The notes below the pieces were generated by a model, which searched no databases, was not told where the DNA came from, and saw only the letters and a program-made list of their open reading frames with translations. Positions 1 through 8,946 of a stretch of DNA of 64,000 bases are shown piece by piece. The stretch spans positions 1,550,001 to 1,614,000 of the forward strand of contig NZ_CP083371.1 of NCBI RefSeq assembly GCF_017488845.2, written 5' to 3'. Position 1 is the stretch's first letter. Every line of letters starts with the position of its first letter. The DNA comes from Ensifer canadensis (GTDB taxonomy: Bacteria; Pseudomonadota; Alphaproteobacteria; Rhizobiales; Rhizobiaceae). Position numbers and translations under genes: made by a program.

Positions 1-1
1 G

Positions 2-742
2 GTTGCGGTCGGCGACCTTAGAGATCGCGACAGCCTCGACATCGCACTGCAGGGCGTCGACGGCGTCTTTCATCTCGGACCGGCTTTCGCGCCGGACGAA
101 ACGGCGATGGGCATCGCGATGGTCGACGCGTCGGTCCGTGCGGGTGTGCGAAAATTCGTCTTCTCCTCGGTCATCCAGCCGACGAACACGCGGCTGAAGA
201 ACCATGCTGCCAAGATACCGGTCGAGGATGCGCTCTATTCGTCCAATCTCGAATACACCATCCTGCACCCGGCAAACTTCATGCAGAACATCCGCTCAGC
301 CTGGCCGACCGTCGTCGAACAGGGCGTCTTTTCCGAACCCTTTCCGAAGACCGCGCGTGTGGCACGCGTCGACTATCGTGACGTCGCCGAGGTGGCGGCA
401 ATCGCGCTGACCGAGGACCGGCTCGCCTACGCCAGCCTCGAGCTCTGCGCCGATGGTCGCCACAACAGGGAAGAGATCGCCGAGATGATGGCAAAGGCGC
501 TTGGCCGGCCGATCGCGGCCGGTGAGATCGGCTTCCACGAATGGGCCGCTCCGGCGCGGGCAAAATACACCGAGCACCAGCTAGGCCTGCTCGCCAAGGT
601 TTATGAGCACTACGCAGCCGTCGGCCTTGGCGGCAACAGCCTGTCGCTCAGGGCCGCTCTTGGGCGGGAACCCCGGAGCCTGCAGTCCTTCATCGAAGAG
701 CTGGCGGCCGGCGCCAATCCCCGCCTTCAGCCCCACGCCTGA
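2..742 (+). CDS. NmrA-like NAD(P)-binding protein, 5' end outside window
   Basis: The reading frame is open from the first bases, so the gene begins upstream and its Rossmann glycine motif is not seen. The visible part, about 246 residues, reads GDLRDRDSL, then GVDGVFHLGPAF, then VRKFVFSSVIQPT and YTILHPANFMQN, the order found in NmrA/HSCARG-type atypical short-chain dehydrogenases. These proteins bind NAD(P) and act as redox sensors or as quinone or epimerase-like reductases; the substrate cannot be told. An ATG at 107 is internal to the domain and is not the start. The next gene begins 16 bases downstream, so the two may be co-transcribed. Family assignment is fairly sure, function is not. 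Confidence 0.8.
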   Translation, partial: VAVGDLRDRDSLDIALQGVDGVFHLGPAFAPDETAMGIAMVDASVRAGVRKFVFSSVIQPTNTRLKNHAAKIPVEDALYSSNLEYTILHPANFMQNIRSAWPTVVEQGVFSEPFPKTARVARVDYRDVAEVAAIALTEDRLAYASLELCADGRHNREEIAEMMAKALGRPIAAGEIGFHEWAAPARAKYTEHQLGLLAKVYEHYAAVGLGGNSLSLRAALGREPRSLQSFIEELAAGANPRLQPHA

Positions 743-758
743 ACCTTGAAACCGGAGC

Positions 759-1016
759 ATGACCCAAATGCCGAAGAAACTTCCTCCGCGCTATAACGCC
801 GTCGCCATGCCACTGGTGCTGTCGGTGCTGATGTCCTGCCTCGTCTCGGCCGTCTCGACCACGGCCAATGCCGGCTTCAGAGCCGATCTGTTCTCCCTGT
901 GGATGAAGGCCTGGGGCATTTCGTGGCTGGTGGCGTTTCCAAGCCTGCTGCTCGTGCTGCCACTGGTACGCCTCATCGTCGCGGCGATCGTGCAGGCACC
1001 GCAGGCCAGACGTTGA
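759..1016 (+). CDS. DUF2798 family small membrane protein
   Basis: 85 residues with two hydrophobic segments, about residues 13-34 (AMPLVLSVLMSCLVSAVST) and 52-76 (ISWLVAFPSLLLVLPLVRLIV). The RYNAVAMPLVLSVLMS and AWGISWLVAFPSLL stretches fit DUF2798, a family of two-helix inner-membrane proteins without an assigned role. An alternative ATG lies three codons in, at 768. It follows the NmrA-like gene closely in the same direction, and this pairing suggests one transcript. No signal peptide cleavage is expected; the N terminus is short and basic. Confidence 0.75.
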   Translation: MTQMPKKLPPRYNAVAMPLVLSVLMSCLVSAVSTTANAGFRADLFSLWMKAWGISWLVAFPSLLLVLPLVRLIVAAIVQAPQARR

Positions 1017-1084
1017 GTCTGGCTTGATAAACGGTCGAGCCGTGCACCGGCTTGGTAAAAGCCGTAAAATTCGGCCCCCAGTAC

Positions 1085-1097
1085 AATACCAGTTTAA
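1085..1097 (+). promoter_or_regulatory. Putative GntR operator, copy 1
   Basis: The 13-mer aataccagtttaa lies about 50 bases before the regulator gene and recurs exactly just after it at 1891-1903, before nanE. Read on the other strand it contains ACTGGTAT, which resembles the half-site of NagR/DasR-type GntR regulators (ACTGGTCT arranged as an inverted repeat). Its placement before the regulator suggests autoregulation. Only one half-site is clear, so this is a prediction. Confidence 0.5.
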
Positions 1098-1145
1098 CAC
1101 CGGGCAAAAATATTGCATAAGGAGGCATCTCAAGCAGGTGTCTCC

Positions 1146-1892
1146 ATGAGCGATCAGGCAACTCTCGATTTTCTGTTGCAGACCATGTCCGGCGAGAGCG
1201 GCGAGCCGCTCTACCGCCGGCTCGGCGAAGCGATCAAGGCGGCGATCGGCGCCTCCGTCATACGGCATGGTGCAGTCATTCCGAGCGAGCGGGACCTGAG
1301 CGAGGGTCTGGCGATATCGCGCGTGACAGTGAGAAAAGCCATTGAGGGCCTGGTCGCCGAAGGGCTATTGGATCGGCGCCAGGGCGCAAAGACCGTCGTC
1401 TCTTCGCGTGTCGAAAAATCGCTGGCGACGATGACAAGCTTTTCGGAGGATATGCGGTCGCGCGGGCTCGAACCCGGATGCGTCTGGATTTCGCGGGAGA
1501 TCAGCCGCCCGTCGCCGGCAGAGATGATGGCGCTCGGCATTCCCGTCAGCGAAAAGATCGTTCGCCTGCGGCGGCTGCGCACCGCCGACAACACCCCGAT
1601 TGCCATCGAGACCGCGGCACTCCCCGCCCGTTTCGTGCCGCAGCCTGAGGCGATCGGCGCCTCGCTCTACGAGTATCTGGCCGCCCATGGCGCCCTTCCC
1701 GTCCGGGCGCTGCAGCGCATGCAGGCAAAGCCGGCGAGCGAGGAAGAACGCCGCCTGCTCGCGACACCCGAAGGCACCAGCCTTTTGATCATGGAGCGCC
1801 GCTGCTTCCTCGCCGACGGCCAGATCGTCGAGTTTACCCAGACCAAATATCGCGGCGACGTCTACGACTTCGTCATCGAATTGATGCGATAA
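1146..1892 (+). CDS. GntR family transcriptional regulator with UTRA domain
   Basis: 248 residues from ATG 1146. An N-terminal winged helix-turn-helix covers about residues 18-85 (PLYRRLGEAIKAAI, then IPSERDLSEGLAISRVTVRKAI, the usual GntR signature), followed by a UTRA effector domain to the C terminus with the typical ending RGDVYDFVIELMR. HutC-subfamily members of this kind bind sugar phosphates or similar ligands and repress neighbouring catabolic operons. Start choice: a TTG at 1113 would add 11 residues. A strong AGGAGG lies at 1120-1125, which is too far from 1146 and too close to 1113 to be decisive; ATG 1146 fits family length. Neighbouring nanE and ROK kinase suggest that the effector is an amino-sugar phosphate. 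Confidence 0.88.
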   Translation: MSDQATLDFLLQTMSGESGEPLYRRLGEAIKAAIGASVIRHGAVIPSERDLSEGLAISRVTVRKAIEGLVAEGLLDRRQGAKTVVSSRVEKSLATMTSFSEDMRSRGLEPGCVWISREISRPSPAEMMALGIPVSEKIVRLRRLRTADNTPIAIETAALPARFVPQPEAIGASLYEYLAAHGALPVRALQRMQAKPASEEERRLLATPEGTSLLIMERRCFLADGQIVEFTQTKYRGDVYDFVIELMR

Positions 1893-1903
1893 TACCAGTT
1901 TAA
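1891..1903 (+). promoter_or_regulatory. Putative GntR operator, copy 2
   Basis: Exact second copy of the 13-mer at 1085-1097, overlapping the stop codon of the regulator and lying about 165 bases before nanE. About 14 bases further on, near 1914-1923, is ctggtcttg, an inverted partial match, so the site may be a spaced inverted repeat ACCAG...CTGGT. The position is right for repression of the nanE-kinase-ABC operon. Confidence 0.5.
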
Positions 1904-2065
1904 TTCCTGTTGCAATCTGGTCTTGCCCTGTTACCGTAATGGCCTGATCGGGTCGCAACGGTACGGGCTGACACAGCCTCAAAGCCATGATGCGGCCGAG
2001 TAGCAAATGCGTGCGGGGAGCGGCTGATATCGCCAAAGGTCGTTACCCGCGCCAGAGGAGCCGGC

Positions 2066-2752
2066 GTGACATTCGAGATCCAAAGCCTGAAGAACGGATT
2101 GATCGTTTCCTGCCAGCCGGTCAAAGGCGGCGTCATGGACAACGCGGCGATGGTCGTCGGCTTCGCCTTGGCGGCGCTTAATGGCGGTGCGGCGGCGCTC
2201 CGGATCGAATCTGCCGACTACGTCCGCGCCGTTCGCCAGGCGACCGACCGGCCGATCATCGGCCTCGTCAAGCGCGACCTGACGACCTCGCCTGTTCGCA
2301 TCACGCCGCTGATCGAGGATGTAGACGCATTGGCCGCGGCGGGCGCGGATATCATCGCCTATGACGCCACGCAACGGACGCGCCCGGTCGAGACCAGGCG
2401 CCTGATCGAGCGCATCCAGGCAACAGGAAAGATCGCCATGGCCGATTGCTCTGTCAGCAGCGACGCGGCGCAGGCCTTGCGCGAAGGCGCCGAAATCGTC
2501 GGCTCGACACTCGCCGGCTACACCGGACCGGTGGAGCCGACCGAACCGGACTTCGCGCTCATTGCCGCCATGCGCAGGCTCACACCCTTCGTCGTTGCGG
2601 AAGGCTGCGTCCGCACCCCGGAACAGGCGTCGCAAGCGCTGCGGGTCGGCGCCTTCACCGTCGTTGTCGGCTCCGCCATTACCCGGCCGGAACACGTGAC
2701 CTCCTGGTTCCGCACAGCGCTCGACGAAACCCTGGCATCGAGCGGGGCATGA
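2066..2752 (+). CDS. nanE: Putative N-acetylmannosamine-6-phosphate 2-epimerase
   Basis: 228 residues, starting at GTG 2066 with a good AGAGGAG five bases upstream. The NanE TIM-barrel signature is visible: GLIVSCQP near the N terminus, ALRIESADYVRAVR, RPIIGLVKRD, then DADIIAYDATQRTRP-like text (residues GADIIAYDATQRTRP) and VGSTLAGYTGP, ending with FTVVVGSAITRPEHVTSWF. The enzyme converts ManNAc-6-phosphate to GlcNAc-6-phosphate in the cytoplasm. It overlaps the next gene by four bases (ATGA), so translation is probably coupled to the kinase. No sialic acid lyase (NanA), GlcNAc-6-P deacetylase or glucosamine-6-P deaminase is seen in the window; those steps must be encoded elsewhere. Confidence 0.9.
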   Translation: MTFEIQSLKNGLIVSCQPVKGGVMDNAAMVVGFALAALNGGAAALRIESADYVRAVRQATDRPIIGLVKRDLTTSPVRITPLIEDVDALAAAGADIIAYDATQRTRPVETRRLIERIQATGKIAMADCSVSSDAAQALREGAEIVGSTLAGYTGPVEPTEPDFALIAAMRRLTPFVVAEGCVRTPEQASQALRVGAFTVVVGSAITRPEHVTSWFRTALDETLASSGA

Positions 2753-3615
2753 ATGTGATGGCGCAGGCGCAGGCCACCCTCTCCATCGACCTTGGCGGCA
2801 CGAAGATGCTGGCGGCGCTGGTGCGCGACCGGACCGTTCTCGAAACGCACAAGATGGCGACACCCCGCGGCGGCGATCCGGCCGAATGGCTGCAGGCTTT
2901 GTTCGACGCCATCGCCATGTGGAACGGTCGCTACGACAAGGTCGGCGTCGCCGTTACCGGCATCGTCGACGATGGCCATTGGTCGGCGCTCAACCGCAAC
3001 ACGCTCGATATCCCCGATCGCTTCCCGCTGACCGACGTGGTCGGGGCACTTTCGGGCTCGCCCGTCCTTGCCGCCAACGACGCCCAGGCGGCGGCCTGGG
3101 GCGAGTTCAGCTTCGGCGCCGGCCGGCGCGAGGACATGGTTTTCCTCACGGTTTCAACAGGCATTGGTGGCGGCATCGTCGTCAACGGCCGTCTGCTCGG
3201 GGGCCTTGCCGGGCACTTTGGCCAGTTCCGCCTTGATGAGGCGACGCACCATACGCTCGAAGACCAGGTTTCCGGCCATTGGATAGCCGGGGAGGCCAGC
3301 GTCCATCAAAAGGATGCCACCGCCCGCGAGGTCTTTGCAGCGGCCGACGCCGGGCAGGAGTGGGCGCGCCGGATCGTCGAGGCCTCGGCACGCCAAACGG
3401 CTTTGCTGTGCCGCAATATTCAACTCGCGCTCGATCCGAAGCGAATCGTCATCGGCGGCGGCATTGGGCTGGCGCCGGGCTACCTGACATCCATCGAGCG
3501 CGCGCTGGGCGACCTTCCGCCGCGCCTCAAGCCATCGATCCACGCCGCCGAACTCGGGGAGAACGCTGGCGTGGTCGGAATCGCAGATCTTGCAGAGCGT
3601 CAACAACAACTTTGA
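2749..3615 (+). CDS. ROK family kinase, probable N-acetylmannosamine kinase (NanK-like)
   Basis: 288 residues from ATG 2749, which overlaps the nanE stop. The N terminus has the phosphate-binding LSIDLGGTKMLAALV, then LAANDAQAAAWGEFSFGAG with the catalytic Asp, and TVSTGIGGGIVVNGRLLGG. The canonical ROK zinc motif GHxxxxxxGxxCxCGxxGCxE is not preserved: after LAGHFGQFRLDE there are no cysteines and only DQVSGHWIAGEA. It therefore looks like a zinc-less ROK sugar kinase, as some NanK proteins are. Coupling to nanE makes ManNAc the likely substrate. There is no N-terminal helix-turn-helix, so it is an enzyme and not a NagC-type repressor. Confidence 0.85.
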   Translation: MNVMAQAQATLSIDLGGTKMLAALVRDRTVLETHKMATPRGGDPAEWLQALFDAIAMWNGRYDKVGVAVTGIVDDGHWSALNRNTLDIPDRFPLTDVVGALSGSPVLAANDAQAAAWGEFSFGAGRREDMVFLTVSTGIGGGIVVNGRLLGGLAGHFGQFRLDEATHHTLEDQVSGHWIAGEASVHQKDATAREVFAAADAGQEWARRIVEASARQTALLCRNIQLALDPKRIVIGGGIGLAPGYLTSIERALGDLPPRLKPSIHAAELGENAGVVGIADLAERQQQL

Positions 3616-3628
3616 GGGAGAACCAAAG

Positions 3629-4957
3629 ATGACACTTGCGACCATGAAACGAGGAGCGCTGCTCGCAGCCAGTATCGCCGGCCTTCTGGCAAGCCCGACA
3701 CTGGCAGAAGTCACCGTGCTCGGCTGGCCCGGCGGCCCGGAGGAAGTGGCGCTGCGCGCCGCCGCTGACACCTACAACGCAAAGCCCGACGTTGCCGACA
3801 AGGACAAGGTCGAGCTGCTGTTCTTCAACCGTGAGGGCTTCTGGGACAAGCTGCAGGCCGACCTTGCCGCCGGCTCCAAGGCATTCGACCTCAACCTGCT
3901 CGCCACCTACTCGATCGGCCGCTACGCGCCGTTCATGGAGCCGGTCGTACTGTCTGAAGAGGCCAAGGCCGTCTATGGCGACTCGGTGCTTTCGACGATG
4001 CAGTATGAAGGCAAGCAGTACGGCGTGCCGACCGACCTGTCGCTGCATTTCATGTACTTCCGCAAGGACCTCATCGACGCCCTGATGAAGGACGATGCGG
4101 CAAAGGCGAAATATGCGGAGATCTCGGAGAAATACCTGGGCAAGAAGCTGGAGCCGAAGGCTCCGGACGAATGGACCTGGGACGACTATGCCGCAACGGC
4201 GCTTTACTTCACGCAAGCCGTCAATCCGGACAGCCCGACGCGCTACGGCACCGTGCTGCAGCTCAAGAACCTGCTGTTCAACATCATGATCTGGCAGTCG
4301 GTGCCGCGTGCCTACGGCGCCAACTGGATGGACGACAGCGGCAAGATCACCGTCAATTCCGACGCCTATCGCAAGGGCCTGGAAATCTACAAGCTGCTCT
4401 ACGACAACGGCGCAACCCCGCGCGACTCGCTCTCCTACGAGTTTGCGGAAGCGAACGCGGCCTTTGCTTCCGGTCAGGTGGCGGCCATGCTGCAATGGAA
4501 CGCCGCCGCCGGCGATCTGACCAGTAAGGAAAAGTCACCCACTGTGGCCGAGGTCACCGATACCGTAGCCCCTCCCGCCGGTCCGGAAGGGCGCTTCACC
4601 CATATCCACGGCCTCGGCTTCGGTCTCAACAAGAACGCCGAGAACAAGGAAGGGGCGGCCCTGTTCCTGAAATGGCTGTCTTCGAAAGAAGCGGCGCTGA
4701 TCTATGCCAGGAACAACGGCGCACCGGCGTTGACACCCGAGGTGGTCGCCGAAGTCGCGGAAGCACGGCCGGATCTGGTCAAGCTCGGCGAATTCGCCGG
4801 CAAGTACGGTTACGTCATGAACGGCGGCACCTCGGCCAAGGCGCTGTCGGTCTATGAACTGCAGGCCAAGGAGTTCACCGGTTACTGGTCCGGCCAGCAA
4901 TCGATCGACGATGCGCTCGCCAATACCGAAAAGGGCATGGCCGAACTGCTGAAATAA
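3629..4957 (+). CDS. Sugar ABC transporter substrate-binding protein (family 1)
   Basis: 442 residues from ATG 3629 with GAGGGAG about eight bases upstream. Signal peptide at residues 1-23 (basic start, LLAASIAGLLASPTLAE). The mature part has the MalE/UgpB-like fold pattern: VTVLGWPGGPEEVALRAA, FDLNLLATYSIGRYAPF, KQYGVPTDLSLHFMYFRKDL, YEFAEANAAFASGQVAAMLQWN and a late NNGAPALTPEVV. It is the periplasmic receptor of the importer encoded by the next three genes. Its place directly after nanE and the kinase suggests ManNAc or a related amino sugar as ligand. A GC-rich hairpin follows at 4964-4993, which may protect the 3' end of this message and raise binding-protein levels over the permeases. 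Confidence 0.9.
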   Translation: MTLATMKRGALLAASIAGLLASPTLAEVTVLGWPGGPEEVALRAAADTYNAKPDVADKDKVELLFFNREGFWDKLQADLAAGSKAFDLNLLATYSIGRYAPFMEPVVLSEEAKAVYGDSVLSTMQYEGKQYGVPTDLSLHFMYFRKDLIDALMKDDAAKAKYAEISEKYLGKKLEPKAPDEWTWDDYAATALYFTQAVNPDSPTRYGTVLQLKNLLFNIMIWQSVPRAYGANWMDDSGKITVNSDAYRKGLEIYKLLYDNGATPRDSLSYEFAEANAAFASGQVAAMLQWNAAAGDLTSKEKSPTVAEVTDTVAPPAGPEGRFTHIHGLGFGLNKNAENKEGAALFLKWLSSKEAALIYARNNGAPALTPEVVAEVAEARPDLVKLGEFAGKYGYVMNGGTSAKALSVYELQAKEFTGYWSGQQSIDDALANTEKGMAELLK

Positions 4958-4963
4958 GCGAAA

Positions 4964-4993
4964 GCACCGGCGGCGGGTGACTGTCGCCGGTGC
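4964..4993 (+). terminator. Intercistronic hairpin after binding-protein gene
   Basis: Perfect nine-base stem GCACCGGCG / CGCCGGTGC with a 12-base loop, eight bases after the binding-protein stop codon. No T-run follows, so it is more likely an mRNA-stabilising or attenuating stem-loop between the receptor and permease genes than a full terminator. Confidence 0.5.
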
Positions 4994-5094
4994 CCTTCGG
5001 CAAGACCGGTAGTTAAGGAGTGACAGGCGCCCGCCGGGAACTGTCTCTCCGTGAGCCGCCGACACCCTAAGACAGGTAGACACAGATCGGTCCG

Positions 5095-5982
5095 ATGACG
5101 AAAGCCTCGCAACGCCCCCTTGTCCAGGAATTCAGGTTACTCGCCACGCCCGTGGTGCTGTTCCTCCTTGTCTTTCTCGGCTTTCCCGCGATCGTCAACC
5201 TGATCTATTCGGTCTCCGACGTCTCGTTCGAGACGTTGCGCCAGCCCGAATTGTCCGGCTTCAAGAATTTCGCCGCCGTGTGGAGCGATAGCGCCTTCTG
5301 GCAGGCAAGCTGGTTCTCGTTCCGCTTTGGTCTTCTGACGGCCGCACTCGAATGCACACTCGGGCTTTTCCTCGCCATATTCCTGTCGCCGCTGATCGAG
5401 CGGCGCAGCTGGCTGATGGCGATCCTGATGCTGCCGCTGATGGTAGCGCCGGCGCTGGTCGGCCTGATGTATCGGCTCGTCCTACACGAGTTCGTCGGCC
5501 CCGTGCCCTATTATCTCTGGACCTATTTTGGCGCGAGCCTGTCGTTTCTCGGCCCCGGCTCAGCCTTCTGGACGCTCGTGGTCGTCGAGACGCTGCAGTG
5601 GACGCCGTTCGCGCTGCTGCTGTTCTACATGGCCTACCAGGCGATCCCCTCCGAGATCGCCGAAGCTTCGGCCATGGACGGCGCCAAGAGTCATCATCGG
5701 CTCTGGTACATCGAATTGCCCTTGATGCTGCCGACGATCGTCGTGGCCTTGCTCATCCGTTTCATCGACGGCTTCCGCGTCTTCGACAACGTCTATGTCC
5801 TGACCGGCAGCGGCCCCGGCGGCTCGACGGCATCGCTGTCGATCTACATCTACGAGGCGTTCTTCAAGCAGGGTGCCATCGGCAAGGCGGTCGCCGCCTC
5901 GGTGATCCTGTTCGTCGTCTCCTTTGCCGTCCTCTACGGCCTCAATTTCATTGCCAGCCGGCGGAAGGGAGCGGCCCGATGA
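5095..5982 (+). CDS. Sugar ABC transporter permease 1 (MalF/UgpA-like)
   Basis: 295 residues with six predicted membrane segments, the first at about residues 15-37 (LLATPVVLFLLVFLGFPAIV). The EAA loop that docks with the ATPase is at roughly residues 190-215 (EIAEASAMDGAKSHHRLWYIELPLM). It is the MalF-like half of the importer whose binding protein is at 3629-4957. The ribosome site upstream of ATG 5095 is weak. It overlaps the next permease by four bases (ATGA), which implies coupled translation of the heterodimer. Confidence 0.9.
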   Translation: MTKASQRPLVQEFRLLATPVVLFLLVFLGFPAIVNLIYSVSDVSFETLRQPELSGFKNFAAVWSDSAFWQASWFSFRFGLLTAALECTLGLFLAIFLSPLIERRSWLMAILMLPLMVAPALVGLMYRLVLHEFVGPVPYYLWTYFGASLSFLGPGSAFWTLVVVETLQWTPFALLLFYMAYQAIPSEIAEASAMDGAKSHHRLWYIELPLMLPTIVVALLIRFIDGFRVFDNVYVLTGSGPGGSTASLSIYIYEAFFKQGAIGKAVAASVILFVVSFAVLYGLNFIASRRKGAAR

Positions 5983-6800
5983 TGACAGCACTTCGCTGGC
6001 TGGTATTTGCGATCGCCGCATTCGCCATGAACTTTCCGATCCTGGTGACCCTTTCGACCTCGTTCAAGAGCACCAGAGAGCTGTCGACCAATCCCGGCCT
6101 TTGGGTGCAGTCGCCAACGCTCGACAACTATCTCGCGGTCTTCCAGGTGACGGACCGGTTGAACATCTTCCTCTATCTGTTCAACAGCCTCTCGGTCGCC
6201 TTGATCGGCACGTTGCTGGCGGTGGCGCTCGCCCTTCCCGCGGCTTACGCGATTGCCCGCGGCCGGCTCGGCGAGCGGACGCTGCTGCCGTTCATCGTCA
6301 ACCTGCGCGCCGTTCCGCTCATCATCTTCGCGATCCCGCTCTATATGATGTTCCAGTGGCTGGCGCTGCTCGACACCCGTCTCGGCCTCGGGCTGATCCT
6401 GACCATCGTCAACCTGCCGCTGGCGCTCGTTATCCTCGTCAACGCCATCCGTGACCTGCCGGCCGAGCTCGACGAGGCCGCGCTCATGGATGGCGCCAGC
6501 CGGACGCAGATCCTCTTCAAGGTGATCGCCCCTGTCTGCCGCCCTGCCATCGTCACCAGCCTGATCTTCGGCTTCATCACCGCCTGGAACGAGTTCCTGT
6601 TCGGCCTGATGCTGACGACGTCCAAGGCCGTACCAATCACCGTCGGCGCCTCGTTCTTCTTCGCCGCCAGCGGCGGCGGCGTGCAATGGGGCGTGGCGTC
6701 TGCCGTGATGATCGTCGGCGCGCTTCCCCCGGTCCTGCTCGGCCTCATCATGTATCGCCAGATCAGCGGCTCGATGACAGCAGGCGCGGTCAAGGGCTGA
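5979..6800 (+). CDS. Sugar ABC transporter permease 2 (MalG/UgpE-like)
   Basis: 273 residues from ATG 5979, with a second ATG directly after at 5982. It has the MalG-type layout: a first segment ([26 protein letters not shown]), the periplasmic-loop motif TLDNYLAVF, and the EAA loop [27 protein letters not shown], followed by [11 protein letters not shown]. Second membrane subunit of the amino-sugar importer, read in the same operon. The ATPase starts 20 bases after its stop. Confidence 0.9.
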   Translation: MMTALRWLVFAIAAFAMNFPILVTLSTSFKSTRELSTNPGLWVQSPTLDNYLAVFQVTDRLNIFLYLFNSLSVALIGTLLAVALALPAAYAIARGRLGERTLLPFIVNLRAVPLIIFAIPLYMMFQWLALLDTRLGLGLILTIVNLPLALVILVNAIRDLPAELDEAALMDGASRTQILFKVIAPVCRPAIVTSLIFGFITAWNEFLFGLMLTTSKAVPITVGASFFFAASGGGVQWGVASAVMIVGALPPVLLGLIMYRQISGSMTAGAVKG

Positions 6801-6820
6801 CCTTTATTTCGGAGACAACC

Positions 6821-7882
6821 ATGGCTACGATTTCACTTAAAAAGGCCGGCAAGCAATACGGCAACCTGGAGATCATCCGCGAACTCGACCTCGACATCGC
6901 CGACGGCGAATTCGTCGTCATCGTCGGCCCTTCCGGCTGCGGTAAGTCCACACTGCTGCGCATGATCGCCGGGCTGGAGGAGACCACCTCCGGCCAGCTC
7001 TTCATCGACGGCCGCGACGTGACTGCGGCCTCCCCGGTCGAGCGCAAGCTCGCTATGGTGTTCCAGTCCTACGCGCTCTACCCGCACATGACGGTCCGCC
7101 GCAACATGGGGTTCGGCCTCAAGCTGGCAAAGCTGCCCACTGGGCGGATCAAGGCCAAGGTCGAGGCGGCCGCCGAGACCTTGAAGCTCACCCACCTGCT
7201 CGAGCGTTACCCGAAGGAATTGTCCGGCGGCCAGCGCCAGCGCGTCGCGATCGGCCGAGCGATCGTTCGCGAACCCGTCGGTTTCCTCTTCGACGAGCCG
7301 CTCTCCAATCTCGATGCGGCGCTACGCGTCGACATGCGGCTCGAAATCGCCAAGCTGCACCGCACCCTCGGCGCGACGATGATCTACGTCACCCACGATC
7401 AGGTGGAGGCGATGACACTTGCCGACAGGATCGTGGTGATGAAGGACGGACGCATCATGCAGCAGGGCAGCCCGCAGGCGCTCTACCAGACGCCCGCCAA
7501 TCTGTTTGTCGCCCAGTTCATCGGCAGTCCGAAGATGAACCTTCTGGCCTGCCAGCCCGGCGCTAGCGGGCTCGACCTATCCGGCGAAGGCAGCATTCAG
7601 CTGCGAGTATCCGGCGCTGCAGCGCCAGCGCATCTGGGCGCCCGGCCCGAACATCTGTCTCTGGTTTCGCCCGAAAGCGGCCATTGCCGGGGCACCGTCG
7701 AGGTCAGCGAATATCTTGGCGGCAACACCAGCGTCTTCGTGCGCGCCGGCAAACTCGGGTTGATCAACGTCAGCGCCCCCGCCGATACGCCCTATCGCAT
7801 CGGCGAGACCGTGGGCATCAGTATTGATGCGGCGAGATCGTCGCTGTTCGACGAGGCAGGAGCAGCAATCGCAGCGAACTGA
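6821..7882 (+). CDS. Sugar ABC transporter ATP-binding protein (UgpC/MsmK-like)
   Basis: 353 residues from ATG 6821, with GGAG at 6811-6814. Walker [10 protein letters not shown] near residues 38-46, Q-loop [13 protein letters not shown], signature LSGGQRQR, Walker [12 protein letters not shown] and switch His in [13 protein letters not shown]. The C-terminal third is the OB-like regulatory domain of MalK-type ATPases (ARPEHLSL...). It energises the two permeases upstream. It ends 23 bases before the convergent dipeptidase gene; I see no clear terminator in that gap. Confidence 0.92.
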   Translation: MATISLKKAGKQYGNLEIIRELDLDIADGEFVVIVGPSGCGKSTLLRMIAGLEETTSGQLFIDGRDVTAASPVERKLAMVFQSYALYPHMTVRRNMGFGLKLAKLPTGRIKAKVEAAAETLKLTHLLERYPKELSGGQRQRVAIGRAIVREPVGFLFDEPLSNLDAALRVDMRLEIAKLHRTLGATMIYVTHDQVEAMTLADRIVVMKDGRIMQQGSPQALYQTPANLFVAQFIGSPKMNLLACQPGASGLDLSGEGSIQLRVSGAAAPAHLGARPEHLSLVSPESGHCRGTVEVSEYLGGNTSVFVRAGKLGLINVSAPADTPYRIGETVGISIDAARSSLFDEAGAAIAAN

Positions 7883-7905
7883 TAAGGCTCGCTGCGCGCC
7901 CTATC

Positions 7906-8946
7906 TTACGCGCCCCAGGTCGTTTCCAGCACCCGGATCCAGTTGCCGTGGCAAACCTTGGCGAGCGTCGCCTCGTCGTAACCTCGCTTGCGGAGCACGT
8001 CGACCAGTTGCTGCAGGTCGGCCGCGTCGCGCATCGCCGCGGGGATCGTGGTGCCGTCAAAGTCGGAGCCGAGCGCGACATGATCGATGCCGATGCGGTT
8101 GGCGATGTAGTCGATGTGATCGGCCAAAAGCTCGAGGCTGGTGTCCGGGTTCTTGATGCCATCAGACCGCAAGAACAACACGCCGAAATTGATGCCGGCA
8201 AGGCCGCTGGTATCCTTGATGGCGTCGAGTTGGCGATCCGTGAGGTTGCGGCTGTGCGGGCAAAGCGCATGCACGTTGGAATGCGAGGCGACCAGCGGCG
8301 CATTGGACAGAGCGGCAATGTCCCAGAATCCCTGCTCGTTCATGTGCGACAGGTCGACCATGACCCTGAGCTCGTTGCACGCCCGGATCAGATCCTTGCC
8401 GCTTTCCGTCAGGCCGGGACCGATATCCGGCGACGACGGGAAACGGAACGGCACACCATAGGCAAAGATGTTCGGCCGGCTCCAGACAGGCCCGAGCGTG
8501 CGCAGGCCGGCGGCGTGCAGCACGTAAAGCGCATCGAGATCGGCGGCGAAGGCTTCGACACCTTCGACGTGGAGCACCGAGGCGAACACACCGTCGGCGA
8601 TGGCCTGGCGGATATCGGCTGCCGACCGGCAGATCTTCAGACGGCCGCTCGCTCGCCGCTCAAGCCGCATGAGCAGGCTTGCCATGCCGAGCGTGCTCTT
8701 CAGCGCATCCTGCTGATCCGGCGTTGCGAAATCGCCATTGGCATCCTTCTGCATGCTGGGCGACGCGACATAGACAGCGCAAAGACCACCGGCGAGCCCA
8801 CCTTTTTCCGCCTTGACGAGATCGATATGACCGCTGCCGCCGCCGTCAACGAAGCGGGCCTCGGCGTCTGCCTGCTGCGAGTGCCACAAGCGGGACAACA
8901 CATCGTTATGTCCATCGAAGACCGGAATTTTCGCCTGTGTTGCCAA
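7906..8946 (-). CDS. Membrane dipeptidase, peptidase family M19
   Basis: 346 residues. Zinc ligands and family motifs are visible: FDGHNDVL at the start, HVEGVEAF with its Glu, VDLSHMNEQGFWDI and VASHSNVHALCPHSRNL, then HVALGSDFDGTT. M19 enzymes hydrolyse dipeptides, including some with a C-terminal D-residue, which fits the D-peptide genes that follow. Start: a GTG at 8997 would add 17 residues but has no ribosome site. TTG at 8946 has AAAGGCGG seven bases upstream and starts ATQAKIPVFDGHND, so I prefer it. No signal peptide is seen, so the protein is probably cytoplasmic. It is divergent from the peptide importer. Confidence 0.85.
   Translation of the reverse strand: MATQAKIPVFDGHNDVLSRLWHSQQADAEARFVDGGGSGHIDLVKAEKGGLAGGLCAVYVASPSMQKDANGDFATPDQQDALKSTLGMASLLMRLERRASGRLKICRSAADIRQAIADGVFASVLHVEGVEAFAADLDALYVLHAAGLRTLGPVWSRPNIFAYGVPFRFPSSPDIGPGLTESGKDLIRACNELRVMVDLSHMNEQGFWDIAALSNAPLVASHSNVHALCPHSRNLTDRQLDAIKDTSGLAGINFGVLFLRSDGIKNPDTSLELLADHIDYIANRIGIDHVALGSDFDGTTIPAAMRDAADLQQLVDVLRKRGYDEATLAKVCHGNWIRVLETTWGA

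Noticed and set aside
2446..2748. N-terminal extension of the ROK kinase
   Set aside because: This part overlaps nanE in another frame and has no similarity to kinases; ATG 2749 overlaps the nanE stop as expected for coupled genes.
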